Assembly: GCA_913043255.1 (NCBI GenBank)
Contig: CAJWLK010000009.1
Location: 1 to 64,000 of the forward strand
Length of the DNA stretch: 64,000 nt
Reading direction: 5' to 3'
Origin: an uncultured Gemmatimonadota bacterium
GTDB lineage: Bacteria > Gemmatimonadota > Gemmatimonadetes > Palauibacterales > Palauibacteraceae
The notes under the pieces: generated by a model
Told to the model about the DNA's origin: nothing
What the model saw: only the letters and a program-made list of their open reading frames with translations
Databases searched by the model: none
Part shown: one piece after another, positions 26,479 through 34,236 of the stretch
Position numbering within the stretch: the first letter of the stretch is position 1
Layout of the letters: each line of letters begins with the position of its first letter
Position numbers and translations under genes: made by a program

Positions 26479-27085
26479 TTCGCGCTAACGCTGCTTGGTA
26501 ATCCGCTTCCGTGTCAATATCGATCGGAGCGTCCGCCTCAACAAAAAAATCATGCTCTCTGGCAAGCTCGAATCGGCGGGATAACCCACGGTCTCCAACC
26601 AAACCATCAATCTCTGATAGGAACTGCTTGGTAATGAGGCTTGGGTGTCCAGGGCGGTCACGATATCGAGCACGCAGGGCCGCTGGCTGGTCAACGCGCC
26701 AGCGCCCCACCATAGCCTGGAGGACGCCCGGATCGACATCCGGTTCATCCCCGAGCAGAAGTAGGAGAGCATTATTAGCCTCAAACGCCCACTCTGCTGC
26801 CATACGAATGGATGTCGAGACACCAGCTGCAGCATCCGGATTCTTGATCAGTACCACAGGAAAACTACGGACAGCTTCGGCCAAACGTCCCGCAACAGAC
26901 TCCAATACAACTGCGACTGGGCCCAGATCGCTCGCCAAAGCGGTCCGAATCGAACACAAGATGAGGGGTTCTTCCGGATACGGTAAAAGAAGTTTATTGG
27001 CCCCACCCAGCCGGGTTGACCGTCCAGCAGCAAGCACCACGATGCCAAGCGTGGCGGTTCCTACGGAAGGACTGGGGGTGATCAC
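26468..27085 (-). CDS. MobA/MocA-like nucleotidyltransferase
   Basis: A 205-residue NTP-transferase: the N-terminal LAAGRSTRLGGANKLLLPY binds nucleotide and metal, and a second block LLLLGDEPDVDPGVLQAMV carries the catalytic acidic residues. The position after xdhC points to MocA, the CTP:molybdopterin cytidylyltransferase that makes MCD cofactor for xanthine-dehydrogenase-type enzymes; the GAN-K form (rather than GGxDK) also favours MocA over MobA. The GTG start overlaps the xdhC stop by four bases, so the two are coupled. No Mo hydroxylase lies nearby. The 3' end overlaps the convergent aldolase-like gene. Confidence 0.82.
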   Translation of the reverse strand: MITPSPSVGTATLGIVVLAAGRSTRLGGANKLLLPYPEEPLILCSIRTALASDLGPVAVVLESVAGRLAEAVRSFPVVLIKNPDAAAGVSTSIRMAAEWAFEANNALLLLLGDEPDVDPGVLQAMVGRWRVDQPAALRARYRDRPGHPSLITKQFLSEIDGLVGDRGLSRRFELAREHDFFVEADAPIDIDTEADYQAALARITH

Positions 27086-28122
27086 GGTGCACGATCAAGT
27101 GAGATGAGTTCGGCGAGGATGGAAACGGCAATCTGTTCAGGAGTCCTTGCACCAATGTTAAGTCCAACGGGACCATGGATGCGATCGAGCCTGTCTTCGT
27201 CTACTCCACGTATCTTCAGCGCTTGTCGACGTTGCTGTTGAGTGCGTTTTCCGCCAAGTAAGCCGACATAACCACAGCGGGATCGGAGGGCAGTCTCTAG
27301 GGCCGGCTCATCGAGCTTTTCGTCGTGAGTCAAAACCACAACGCTTGTGCGGGGGTCGAGTTTCATTTCCCTCATCGCATCATCTGGCCATAGGGCGAAC
27401 ACTTGCGAAGCATCGGGGAATCGATCGGGATGCGCGAACGCCTCACGGGGGTCGACCACAATTACTTGGAATCCGGTCGCTGATGCCATCGCACATAAGG
27501 ACTGCCCAATTGGCGTGCCACCGATAATCACGAGGCGTGGCGGTGGCACAAACGATTCGGCGAATACAGTGCTCTCTGGCTCATCAGATAAAAGTTCGAT
27601 TACGGCAGCATCGGAGCGTCCAAGAAGATCATCTGCTCGGTCACGAGCCAAATCATCGAGAGTCTCCGATCCTAATGTGCCAATGGATTCTTTCAGGGTG
27701 AGGAGCAGGCGATGGGACCGTGTCATCGATCCGCTACCAGTTAGTAAGACGCCTGGGTCTCCAGTCTCAATCAGGGTCAATAGTCGACACCATGCAGGAT
27801 CTGTTGAATCATGAATATCAAGAAGCACGTCAATCTCGCCGCCACATGAAAGCCCAACTCCTGCGGCCATCTCGTCCGTGATGCCGTAGGTGACGGTCTC
27901 AGGCGCTTGCCCATCTAGTACAGCTAAGAGGCGTTCATGAAGGTCGCCCTCTACACAACCGCTTGAAATTGATCCGACAAACTCACCTGTACTCGAGACG
28001 GCAAAGCGAGACCCTGGTGGGAGTGGTGCTGATCGACGCACGGAAATTAGGGTGGCGACCGCCACTTGATCGCCTTGGTCGAACCATCTATCCAATGCCT
28101 CTTGAACCACCTTTATGCTCAT
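27082..28122 (-). CDS. xdhC: XdhC/CoxI family Mo-cofactor maturation protein
   Basis: About 346 residues with both XdhC domains: an N-terminal part with GSISSGCVEGDL and GLSCGGEIDVLLD, and a C-terminal Rossmann domain (LVIIGGTPIGQSLCAMA, VVDPREAF, VLTHDEKLDEPAL). XdhC binds molybdenum cofactor and guides its sulfuration and insertion into xanthine-dehydrogenase-family enzymes. ATG 28122 is preceded by GGAGGTG; a TTG at 28137 overlaps the etfA stop. It is between etfA and the MocA-like gene in one operon. The client molybdoenzyme is not in the window. Confidence 0.9.
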   Translation of the reverse strand: MSIKVVQEALDRWFDQGDQVAVATLISVRRSAPLPPGSRFAVSSTGEFVGSISSGCVEGDLHERLLAVLDGQAPETVTYGITDEMAAGVGLSCGGEIDVLLDIHDSTDPAWCRLLTLIETGDPGVLLTGSGSMTRSHRLLLTLKESIGTLGSETLDDLARDRADDLLGRSDAAVIELLSDEPESTVFAESFVPPPRLVIIGGTPIGQSLCAMASATGFQVIVVDPREAFAHPDRFPDASQVFALWPDDAMREMKLDPRTSVVVLTHDEKLDEPALETALRSRCGYVGLLGGKRTQQQRRQALKIRGVDEDRLDRIHGPVGLNIGARTPEQIAVSILAELISLDRAP

Positions 28123-28133
28123 CACACCTCCGG

Positions 28134-29117
28134 TCAACCACTCCCGCGGACCTGCCGAATTGCTTCGGTGAGCACCGGAACTACTTCAAACAGATCGCCT
28201 ACAATTCCAAAGTCAGAAACTCCGAAAATTGGAGCGTCCGCATCCCGGTTTATAGCGACAATCACCTTAGCCGTTCGTATGCCTGCTAGGTGTTGGATCG
28301 CTCCGCTCACTCCCACTGCAAAATAAAGATTGGGAGATACTGTCTTGCCTGTTTGGCCAACTTGTTCACCATGGTCACGCCAGCCCGCGTCAACAACAGC
28401 GCGGCTAGCACCAAGCGCAGCTTCATCTCCTAGTGCTTCGACCAACTCCTCAAGTATGTGCCAATTTTCCGGACCTTGCATGCCACGACCACCAGAAACC
28501 ACAATGCTGGCTTCGCCGACGTCAAGTTTATTCCGATCACCAATCTCAACTGCAGTGGTAGTAACGCGGACTGGACCTTCAGGCGTTTCGAGCGAAACGA
28601 TCTCACCAGCCCCAGTTTTCTCTTCAGGTTCGAATACATTAGGCCGGAGAGTCATCAACGCCGGGCCTGTGGTGAACTTCAGGGTGGCCATCGCCTTACC
28701 GGCAAACATCGGCCGTTGGACAACGATGTCTCCACCCTCAACAGTCCAGGCCACCACTTCCGTTGCGACGGTGTGACCCAGCTTGGCCCCAACACGGGGT
28801 GCTAAATCTTTCCCCCTAGCAGTCGCCGGGAAAAGCACAGCTTCATATTGACCCGACTCGGCAAGCGCCGTGACCACTGCAGAGTTCACATCGGGTTGAT
28901 ACAGGGCCAGGCTTTCATCTTCATAAATAAAAATTTTCTCCGCCCCATAAGAAGCTAATTCCGTTGCGGCAGTCTTTACGCCGATTGCGCCCAGCACGAC
29001 CGCGTGAGCCTGCCCACCGAGTGTAGCGGCCAGCTGGTGAGCAGCCGTCAACACTTCACGTGAGGTTTTTTCAAAAATAGCGTCCCGAATCTCTACGTAT
29101 GCCAGTACGTTCGCCAT
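28134..29117 (-). CDS. etfA: Electron transfer flavoprotein alpha subunit
   Basis: A 327-residue EtfA. The C-terminal FAD domain is clear: GGRGMQGPENW, SRAVVDAGWRDHGEQVGQTG, SPNLYFAVGVSGAIQH, and AINRDADAPIFGVSDFGIVGD. With EtfB it carries electrons from acyl-CoA and other flavin dehydrogenases to the quinone pool. The start overlaps the etfB stop by one base (TGATG). It leads directly into xdhC, an uncommon pairing, and the distant thiolase and hydroxyacyl-CoA dehydrogenase at 59-62 kb would use the same beta-oxidation pathway. Confidence 0.97.
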   Translation of the reverse strand: MANVLAYVEIRDAIFEKTSREVLTAAHQLAATLGGQAHAVVLGAIGVKTAATELASYGAEKIFIYEDESLALYQPDVNSAVVTALAESGQYEAVLFPATARGKDLAPRVGAKLGHTVATEVVAWTVEGGDIVVQRPMFAGKAMATLKFTTGPALMTLRPNVFEPEEKTGAGEIVSLETPEGPVRVTTTAVEIGDRNKLDVGEASIVVSGGRGMQGPENWHILEELVEALGDEAALGASRAVVDAGWRDHGEQVGQTGKTVSPNLYFAVGVSGAIQHLAGIRTAKVIVAINRDADAPIFGVSDFGIVGDLFEVVPVLTEAIRQVRGSG

Positions 29118-29866
29118 CAGAGTGCTCCGACTTCTTCTCGCAGTGCTCTGATCAACTCAGGCACTGCGTCTGGACCTTCACCGACGATGCGCCCTGCAGC
29201 CGGCGCAGGCGGTTCATCGAGGGAGAGGAGCATGAGCGTAGAGGATGACAACACCACTTCTTTTTCTTCAAGTGGTTTCTTCTTGGCTGCCATAATTCCC
29301 TTTAGGCTTGGGTACCGAGGTTCGTTAAGCCCTTTTTGTACAGATACGACCGCTGGAAGCGAGAATTCCATGACCTCCTGACCACCTTCCACCTCACGTC
29401 GAGCACTTACTCTGCCATCCGATACGCTCAGATCCACGACGACTGTAGCACAAGGCAACCCTAGAAATTCGGCAACCATCTGGGGCACTTGCATATTGTC
29501 GTCATCAATAGCCTGCTTGCCAAAAAGAACGAGATCGAACTCGCGGCCCTGAATTTCGTCTGCAAGAGCGCGCGACACCGGAAGTGCATCGTGTAATCCC
29601 TCACAGCGAAGCAGTACGGCCTCGTCAGCTCCCATGGCCAAAGCCTGGCGCAGAGATTCGGCTGCATCAGCGGAACCCAGTGCTATCGCTACTACCGATC
29701 CTTCCCCCGCCTGCTCTTTTCGCCTTATGGCTTCCTCAAGCGCAAATTCATCATACGGATTGATCACGAACTTCACGCCCGCTGGATCCAAAGACCGACC
29801 GTCTTCCGCTACCCGAACGCGAGTAGCCGAGTCTGGTACACGTTTTATACAAACGATGGTATTCAC
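29117..29866 (-). CDS. etfB: Electron transfer flavoprotein beta subunit
   Basis: A 249-residue EtfB with the N-terminal CIKRVPDSATRVRV, the KFVINPYDEFALEEA block, and the AMP-binding region ALGSADAAESLRQALAMGADEAVLL. The C-terminal signature around VSVQKGLNEPRYPSLKGIM AAKKK is present. It is the partner of the downstream etfA and heads the operon. Translation starts at GTG 29866; no strong ribosome-binding site is visible. Confidence 0.97.
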   Translation of the reverse strand: MNTIVCIKRVPDSATRVRVAEDGRSLDPAGVKFVINPYDEFALEEAIRRKEQAGEGSVVAIALGSADAAESLRQALAMGADEAVLLRCEGLHDALPVSRALADEIQGREFDLVLFGKQAIDDDNMQVPQMVAEFLGLPCATVVVDLSVSDGRVSARREVEGGQEVMEFSLPAVVSVQKGLNEPRYPSLKGIMAAKKKPLEEKEVVLSSSTLMLLSLDEPPAPAAGRIVGEGPDAVPELIRALREEVGAL

Positions 29867-29967
29867 CTGGTCGCTTCTTCCAGTTTTTATGGTTCGTTGC
29901 CCCCAAGCAGAGGCAGGTGTTGTAGACGATGGTTACTCCCGGTACAACGCCATTACTCGATGACGAG

Positions 29968-30504
29968 CTAACGGCTCTGGCAAATCTCAATCTCGTCGTT
30001 TGTCAGAGAACAGATGCGAAAGGCAATCAAGTCGATCAAATCGTCCGTCACCTCTCTTTCCTGACGGATACGCTCGCGCTCATCTTCGGAGCCCGACGAG
30101 GCCCCTCGGAGACAGATGAATCGGTCGGCTAACCACTCGAGAAAATCATTTACTACATCTCGGTGCTCATGATCACGGTCCGGTTCCCCGTTTGCAGACC
30201 GTGGCAGGAGCGCGTCAATAAGCGTGAGAAGACCCGGGAAGACCATTTCCGTAAATAGGTCGTCGCCAACCATCTCCTCCGCAGCCTCAGCTTCCCAGCT
30301 AAGCTCGTTCCAATAGAGTTCGCAAGCTTCTTCAAACAGGTGTTTTCGTATGTCTGGCGTTGAACGGTTCGCCACAAGATCGCCAGCCCCGATCTGTCTT
30401 TCTATCGCTTGCTGAATACCTAAGATACGCTCCTGGACGAGCGTCTTCGCTGCCACAAGCGACTCGCCTTGTGGCAACTCCATCACTGGGGGTGGGGTGG
30501 GCAT
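29968..30504 (-). CDS. Conserved-looking acidic helical protein, function unknown
   Basis: About 178 residues, soluble, strongly acidic and helical (LVQERILGIQQAIERQIGAGDL, ELYWNELSWEAEAAEEMVGDD, DFLEWLADRFICLRG). There is no signal peptide, membrane segment or known motif. ATG 30504 is preceded by CGGAGAT and is preferred over a start at 30552. It lies 101 bp upstream of etfB on the same strand and may be co-transcribed with the Etf-XdhC genes. The amino-acid composition and absence of an equally long competing frame support a real gene. Confidence 0.6.
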   Translation of the reverse strand: MPTPPPVMELPQGESLVAAKTLVQERILGIQQAIERQIGAGDLVANRSTPDIRKHLFEEACELYWNELSWEAEAAEEMVGDDLFTEMVFPGLLTLIDALLPRSANGEPDRDHEHRDVVNDFLEWLADRFICLRGASSGSEDERERIRQEREVTDDLIDLIAFRICSLTNDEIEICQSR

Positions 30505-30844
30505 ATCTCCGTTCACGGAGCCGAAGATGTCATGGCGTCTCTGCAGGAACAAGGAGGCGGAAGAGACATTTATATCTCCACACGTGATACGGAAAAGGGG
30601 GAGCCCATATCTTCGGTAAGCATCTGCGGGCGAATCTCGCTAGGAGCTTTTCTGTGACTGAGTGGTACGATTCTCATTAAAAGTAAAAGTTTTCAGGCCC
30701 AGTTTTCTTTATTGGCATTGGCCAACTGACCAAGCACAGCGGATGATAGCGAGGTGGCAAAACATGTTGGGCGGAGTATTATCAGACTTGGACTGATTGC
30801 GCATAATCTTCTTGATAGAATCCGAATATAGGAGACAGGAACAC
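30505..30844. other. Intergenic region ahead of the molybdoenzyme operon
   Basis: About 340 bases between divergent genes. A possible promoter for the downstream operon lies at 30779-30807. Short frames seen here on the plus strand continue antisense into the neighbouring gene and look like chance. I find no RNA gene. Confidence 0.45.
30779..30807 (+). promoter_or_regulatory. Possible sigma-70-type promoter for the SorA-like gene
   Basis: TTATCA (30779-30784), a 17-base spacer and CATAAT (30802-30807) match a housekeeping promoter at four of six and five of six positions. The distance to the GTG start at 30845 gives a short leader of about 30 bases that contains the AGGAGACAGGA ribosome-binding site. 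Prediction by eye only. Confidence 0.3.
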
Positions 30845-32086
30845 GTGAACTCCAGGAACCTTCAGTGGCTAGAGGCGGAGTACACTCGCCGTTCCTTCCT
30901 CAGGCGAGTAGGTGGAGCCGGAAGCGGTTTGGCCTTGTTCGGGGCTGGGGGTACAGTGTGGGCTGCTGAGCCAACTTCAACTACCGGACCCGGGGCTCTT
31001 CAAGAAACACCTTTCCCGGTGGGGAAGGACGTCGACAGTCTGATCCGGCATTCTGGCCTAACGTTTGAAACAAAAAGAGATGCATTCGGGACCAGCACCA
31101 TCGTCCCCTATGAGCGTCTCTTTGTGCGAAACAATCTCCCAACACCGGATCGTGCTCTGGTCGATGATCGGAACGCATGGACGTTATCTGTAGAAGGAGT
31201 GGCACGTCCCGGCATACTAACACTTGTACAGTTGAAGGCCCTAGAGGTAGTGACGGTAGCAACAGTGCTTCAGTGTTCGGGAAATGGGCGCGCCTTTTTT
31301 GAACATGAGGCAAGTGGCTCCCAGTGGGGTGTGGGTGCTGCAGGATGTGTTATTTGGAGCGGGGTCCCCGTTCGAGCGGTAGCAGAAGCCTTCGGGGGGG
31401 TCTCACGGGGAGCACGGTTTGTAACAGGAACCGGGGGCGAGGAGCTTCCTGAAGGGATCTCCCCTGACGACGTGGTGGTGGAGCGTTCAATTCCGCTAGA
31501 AAAAGGGCTTGAAGACGCATTTTTAGCGTGGGAAATGAACGGAGAGCCGCTCCCCCTGGTCCACGGTGGTCCCCTGCGGCTGATTGTTCCAGGATACTTT
31601 GGAATCAACCAAGTGAAGTTCCTCAGGACACTGGCCTTCACGCCGGAGGAAAGTAGTGCGGCGATCATGCAGACCGGATACCGCGTGCGTCCAATCGGGG
31701 AGAGCGGCGATCCAAATCAGCCCAGTATGTGGGAGATGAGTGTGAAGTCGTGGATCAATCACCCCAGCGGCGACGGTCCCATGCGTTCGGGTCGGGTTAT
31801 GGTCGACGGTGTGGCTTTCGGGGGCATGCGCGGTGTGCGTCGGGTTGAGCTCTCCGTAGATGGTGGGACCACTTGGCAAGATGCTCCTCTTATTGGTCCA
31901 AATCTGGGTCCGTATGCGTGGCGGCAATTCGCCGTGCCAGTAACCCTAGAAAGGGGTACGCATTTGCTCATGAGTCGTGCAGTTGACGATGCCGGCAACG
32001 TTCAACCTGCTGACAGACTAGAGAACCATCGGGCATACGCAAACACGAGCTGGCGCGACCACGCGGTGACCGTAGAAGTCGAGTGA
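30845..32086 (+). CDS. Tat-exported sulfite-oxidase-like molybdoenzyme (SorA-type)
   Basis: A 413-residue protein with a twin-arginine signal (YTRRSFLRRVGG). The Mo-cofactor domain holds the invariant cysteine ligand in VLQCSGNGRAFF (C144), and the C-terminal Mo-co dimerisation domain is seen in VDGGTTWQDAPL and RAVDDAGNVQP. Sulfite oxidases and sulfite dehydrogenases of this group oxidise sulfite to sulfate in the periplasm and pass electrons to cytochrome c. There is no heme b5-like domain on this chain. GTG 30845 after AGGAGACAGGA is preferred over ATG 30797. The downstream cytochrome gene overlaps it by four bases, as in SorAB. Other SUOX-family substrates cannot be excluded. Confidence 0.85.
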   Translation: MNSRNLQWLEAEYTRRSFLRRVGGAGSGLALFGAGGTVWAAEPTSTTGPGALQETPFPVGKDVDSLIRHSGLTFETKRDAFGTSTIVPYERLFVRNNLPTPDRALVDDRNAWTLSVEGVARPGILTLVQLKALEVVTVATVLQCSGNGRAFFEHEASGSQWGVGAAGCVIWSGVPVRAVAEAFGGVSRGARFVTGTGGEELPEGISPDDVVVERSIPLEKGLEDAFLAWEMNGEPLPLVHGGPLRLIVPGYFGINQVKFLRTLAFTPEESSAAIMQTGYRVRPIGESGDPNQPSMWEMSVKSWINHPSGDGPMRSGRVMVDGVAFGGMRGVRRVELSVDGGTTWQDAPLIGPNLGPYAWRQFAVPVTLERGTHLLMSRAVDDAGNVQPADRLENHRAYANTSWRDHAVTVEVE

Positions 32087-32463
32087 AGTCAACCCGGTTA
32101 TTATTCATGACTTTGACTCTCCTGCTACCACTGGGAATTGGCTCCTGTACGACACTCAGCTTGCAAGGTGGTGGAGACTCAACCGAAAACAGTCTGATGG
32201 AACTAGGCCGTGCTGTGTTTATAGAACTGTCCGAACCACAGTGCGGAGCATGTCACGTCCTCAAAGATGCTGGCACGCGCGGGATGATCGGCCCCGACCT
32301 GGACGCGCTGGGGCCGGATACAGATCGCGTCATAGCGGCGGTGTCCGGCGGCGTGGGAGTGATGGGTGCTCAGGAACATTTAACGGCCCAGGAGGTCAAG
32401 GCGGTAGCACACTACGTCGCCATGACGACCAACGGCATGGTATATAGCAAACCTAGAGATTGA
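32083..32463 (+). CDS. Lipoprotein c-type cytochrome, SorB-like
   Basis: A 126-residue class I cytochrome c. The signal peptide ends in a lipobox (LGIGSC, Cys22), predicting an outer- or inner-membrane-anchored lipoprotein. One heme site is C54-G-A-C57-H58, and GMIGPDL and the late Met in GVGVMGAQ fit the conserved loops and axial ligand of small monoheme cytochromes. It is the likely electron acceptor of the upstream molybdoenzyme: GTGA overlap couples their translation. In characterised SorAB the cytochrome is a soluble subunit, so the lipid anchor is a variation. Confidence 0.88.
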   Translation: MKSTRLLFMTLTLLLPLGIGSCTTLSLQGGGDSTENSLMELGRAVFIELSEPQCGACHVLKDAGTRGMIGPDLDALGPDTDRVIAAVSGGVGVMGAQEHLTAQEVKAVAHYVAMTTNGMVYSKPRD

Positions 32464-32564
32464 CATTATCGTTGCAAATCCTAGAAATCCGCCAGAAGCT
32501 CTGACTTTGTGCAATAGCTACGGTCAGCCACAGTGCGAAAAGCAAAGGTTAAATCGCCCGCCTA

Positions 32565-33281
32565 GTGTGCAACGGTCTTGATCCCGGAGGTGTTATTTAT
32601 GTTGCAATGGAAATGTCCGTGGTGCAGCAAACGCGAACCGAACCGCATTCTCTAAATTCGTTGACTGAATCGACGTCGTCTAGTTCACAAGATCTAGACC
32701 AAGAAATCGAGGAGCCAGGACTTGTCGAGGCCGTTCAGTCTGGCGACTTGAATGCTTTTTCACCGCTCGTAGCAAGGTATAGCTCGCCAGCATATGCAGT
32801 GGCTTTATCAATCTTACGCCATGAAGAGGATGCTGAAGATGCTGTACAAGCGGCCTTTATCCGTGCCTTGAATAAAATTGGCCAGCTCCGACCGGGGAGT
32901 CGGTTCGGGCCGTGGTTCTATCGCGTACTGCGGAGCACCTGTTTAAATCTAAGGCGTCATGAAATGGTGAGAGGACGAGGCTCTGTCGGGATAGAGCTAG
33001 ACGTCGAGGACATGGCAACGTCAGAAGAAAATCCACATCGAGAGTTTGAACGAACGGATGCACGGAAAAGAGTGTTGGAGGCTCTACACCAACTTCCCGA
33101 GCGACAGCGTACCGCGGTCATGATGTATGACTTAGAAGGATACGACCATGAGGACATTGCAAAGGTGCTCGGCATTGCGGTTGGCACTTCGCGGGCAAAT
33201 CTGCACCACGGAAGAAAAGCGCTGAAGCGAGCCCTCACGGGCAACATCGAATCAGGCCAGGGAGAGCAAGAAGATGACTGA
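32565..33281 (+). CDS. ECF RNA polymerase sigma factor
   Basis: Sigma-2 (YSSPAYAVALSILRHEEDAEDAVQ AAF and GPWFYRVLRSTCLNLRR) and sigma-4 (LHQLPERQRTAVMMYDLEGY, then EDIAKVLGIAVGTSRANLHHG) are clear. The start is uncertain: the frame opens with GTG 32565, has ATG at 32607 and 32613 and TTG at 32661, and the conserved domain begins only at residue ~50. A well-placed GGAGG (32586-32590) serves none of these but fits a short out-of-frame leader ORF at 32599-32655 that ends six bases before TTG 32661. Next come a membrane anti-sigma-like gene (8-bp overlap) and an efflux operon, so it probably controls an envelope-stress or efflux response. Confidence 0.88.
   Translation: MCNGLDPGGVIYVAMEMSVVQQTRTEPHSLNSLTESTSSSSQDLDQEIEEPGLVEAVQSGDLNAFSPLVARYSSPAYAVALSILRHEEDAEDAVQAAFIRALNKIGQLRPGSRFGPWFYRVLRSTCLNLRRHEMVRGRGSVGIELDVEDMATSEENPHREFERTDARKRVLEALHQLPERQRTAVMMYDLEGYDHEDIAKVLGIAVGTSRANLHHGRKALKRALTGNIESGQGEQEDD
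32599..32655 (+). CDS. Possible 18-residue leader peptide with a CPWC motif
   Basis: ATG 32599 lies eight bases after GGAGG, the best ribosome-binding site in the region, and opens an 18-codon frame (peptide begins MLQWKCPWCSK) that ends with TAA at 32653-32655. It overlaps the sigma-factor frame in a different phase. The CPWC pair resembles a zinc or redox site. It may be a translated leader that controls the sigma gene, or a chance frame on top of a sigma start that lacks its own site. Confidence 0.35.
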   Translation: MLQWKCPWCSKREPNRIL

Positions 33282-33684
33282 CGACCAACCAGACTGGAAC
33301 AACATGAAGTCACCGTCCGAGTGGCCCGAGTATCTCAAACCGCTGAGGCCAGACGAGGTGACTCAGTACCGTATCCGGAAACGTGTCATGGCCTCAGCTG
33401 AAGGGTTAAGGAATAGACGCATTGGTACCTGGTTTGATGTGACTGCGGGATGGTCAACCATACTGGCACCAGTCGCGGCCAGCTTACTAGTTGTTTTCGG
33501 TATATTAGCATATAGGGCCGCGGTTCCAACCAGTGAAGAACGGATCGTATTCGATTCGACACCGGCATCAATAGACTTGCTGCCTTCGCTTGCTCCAGAT
33601 GCAGAACAATTACCAATACTACTTATCGACACTGCTGAACCAAGCAGAGATGCCGTACTCGCTGCGGCATTGATCACACCGTAA
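33274..33684 (+). CDS. Putative membrane anti-sigma protein
   Basis: A 136-residue single-pass protein. The N-terminal ~70 residues are charged and soluble (PLRPDEVTQYRIRKRVMASAE), followed by one membrane helix (ILAPVAASLLVVFGILAYRAAV, about 68-89) and a short acidic periplasmic tail. It overlaps the sigma gene by 8 bp, the usual sign of a sigma/anti-sigma pair. No zinc-binding HxxxCxxC motif is seen. Function is inferred from location and topology. Confidence 0.7.
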   Translation: MTDDQPDWNNMKSPSEWPEYLKPLRPDEVTQYRIRKRVMASAEGLRNRRIGTWFDVTAGWSTILAPVAASLLVVFGILAYRAAVPTSEERIVFDSTPASIDLLPSLAPDAEQLPILLIDTAEPSRDAVLAAALITP

Positions 33685-33714
33685 AGATTTAAAACGAAAT
33701 AAGGGTTGGATTCT

Positions 33715-34137
33715 ATGAATTCTTCGAAAACTAGAGCAGTGCTTCTTTTGGTTATGACATTTGCATCCGGTGTAGCAGCAGGTGTGGCAGGAGACAGATT
33801 CGACTTGATCCCTGCTGTAGCGGAAGCTACCGAGCCTGCCCTAGAAACGGACCCGTCGGACGACAAGAAACAAACAGCGATAGAATACTTTTCTGACAAC
33901 CTTGGCCTTACTGTAGAACAGCGCTTCGAAGTTGAAATTCTTCTCGATTATTATCGATCTTCTGCCCACAATCTTCAAAAAACAGTTCGTCCTCAGTATC
34001 AAGCGCTAATGGATTCAGTGCGAACGAAGATGGAAGCCATTCTCAGCGATGACCAGGTGGAAAAGTTCCGGGACATACTTCAGAAGTACGGGCCAGGCAA
34101 GAATCGTCAGGACAACCCGCCATATGATCAAAATTAA
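33715..34137 (+). CDS. Small exported helical protein (Spy/CpxP-like in character)
   Basis: About 140 residues with a hydrophobic N-terminal anchor or signal (AVLLLVMTFASGVAAGVAG) followed by helical, charged sequence: LGLTVEQRFEVEILLDYY and SVRTKMEAILSDDQVEKFRDIL. The two LT/LS-x-x-Q-like segments are reminiscent of Spy/CpxP/LTXXQ periplasmic proteins that sense or chaperone under envelope stress, but similarity is weak. ATG 33715 is preferred over TTG 33706. It sits between the anti-sigma gene and tolC in the same direction, consistent with a stress-response operon. Confidence 0.65.
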   Translation: MNSSKTRAVLLLVMTFASGVAAGVAGDRFDLIPAVAEATEPALETDPSDDKKQTAIEYFSDNLGLTVEQRFEVEILLDYYRSSAHNLQKTVRPQYQALMDSVRTKMEAILSDDQVEKFRDILQKYGPGKNRQDNPPYDQN

Positions 34138-34236
34138 CTCGCGATACAATTCTTCTCTATGAAAATGAAATCATTGCGATCACTAACAAACCAGCTTCAT
34201 CGGGGGCTGAAGGTTGGCTCCACGGAACAAGGACTG

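Noticed and set aside
26511..27107. 198-codon frame on the plus strand
   Set aside because: Fully antisense to the MocA-like gene; arginine/serine-rich composition of a shadow frame, no domain.
33363..33899. 178-codon frame on the minus strand
   Set aside because: Antisense to the anti-sigma and the following gene, which have correct spacing and coupling; low-complexity serine/alanine composition.
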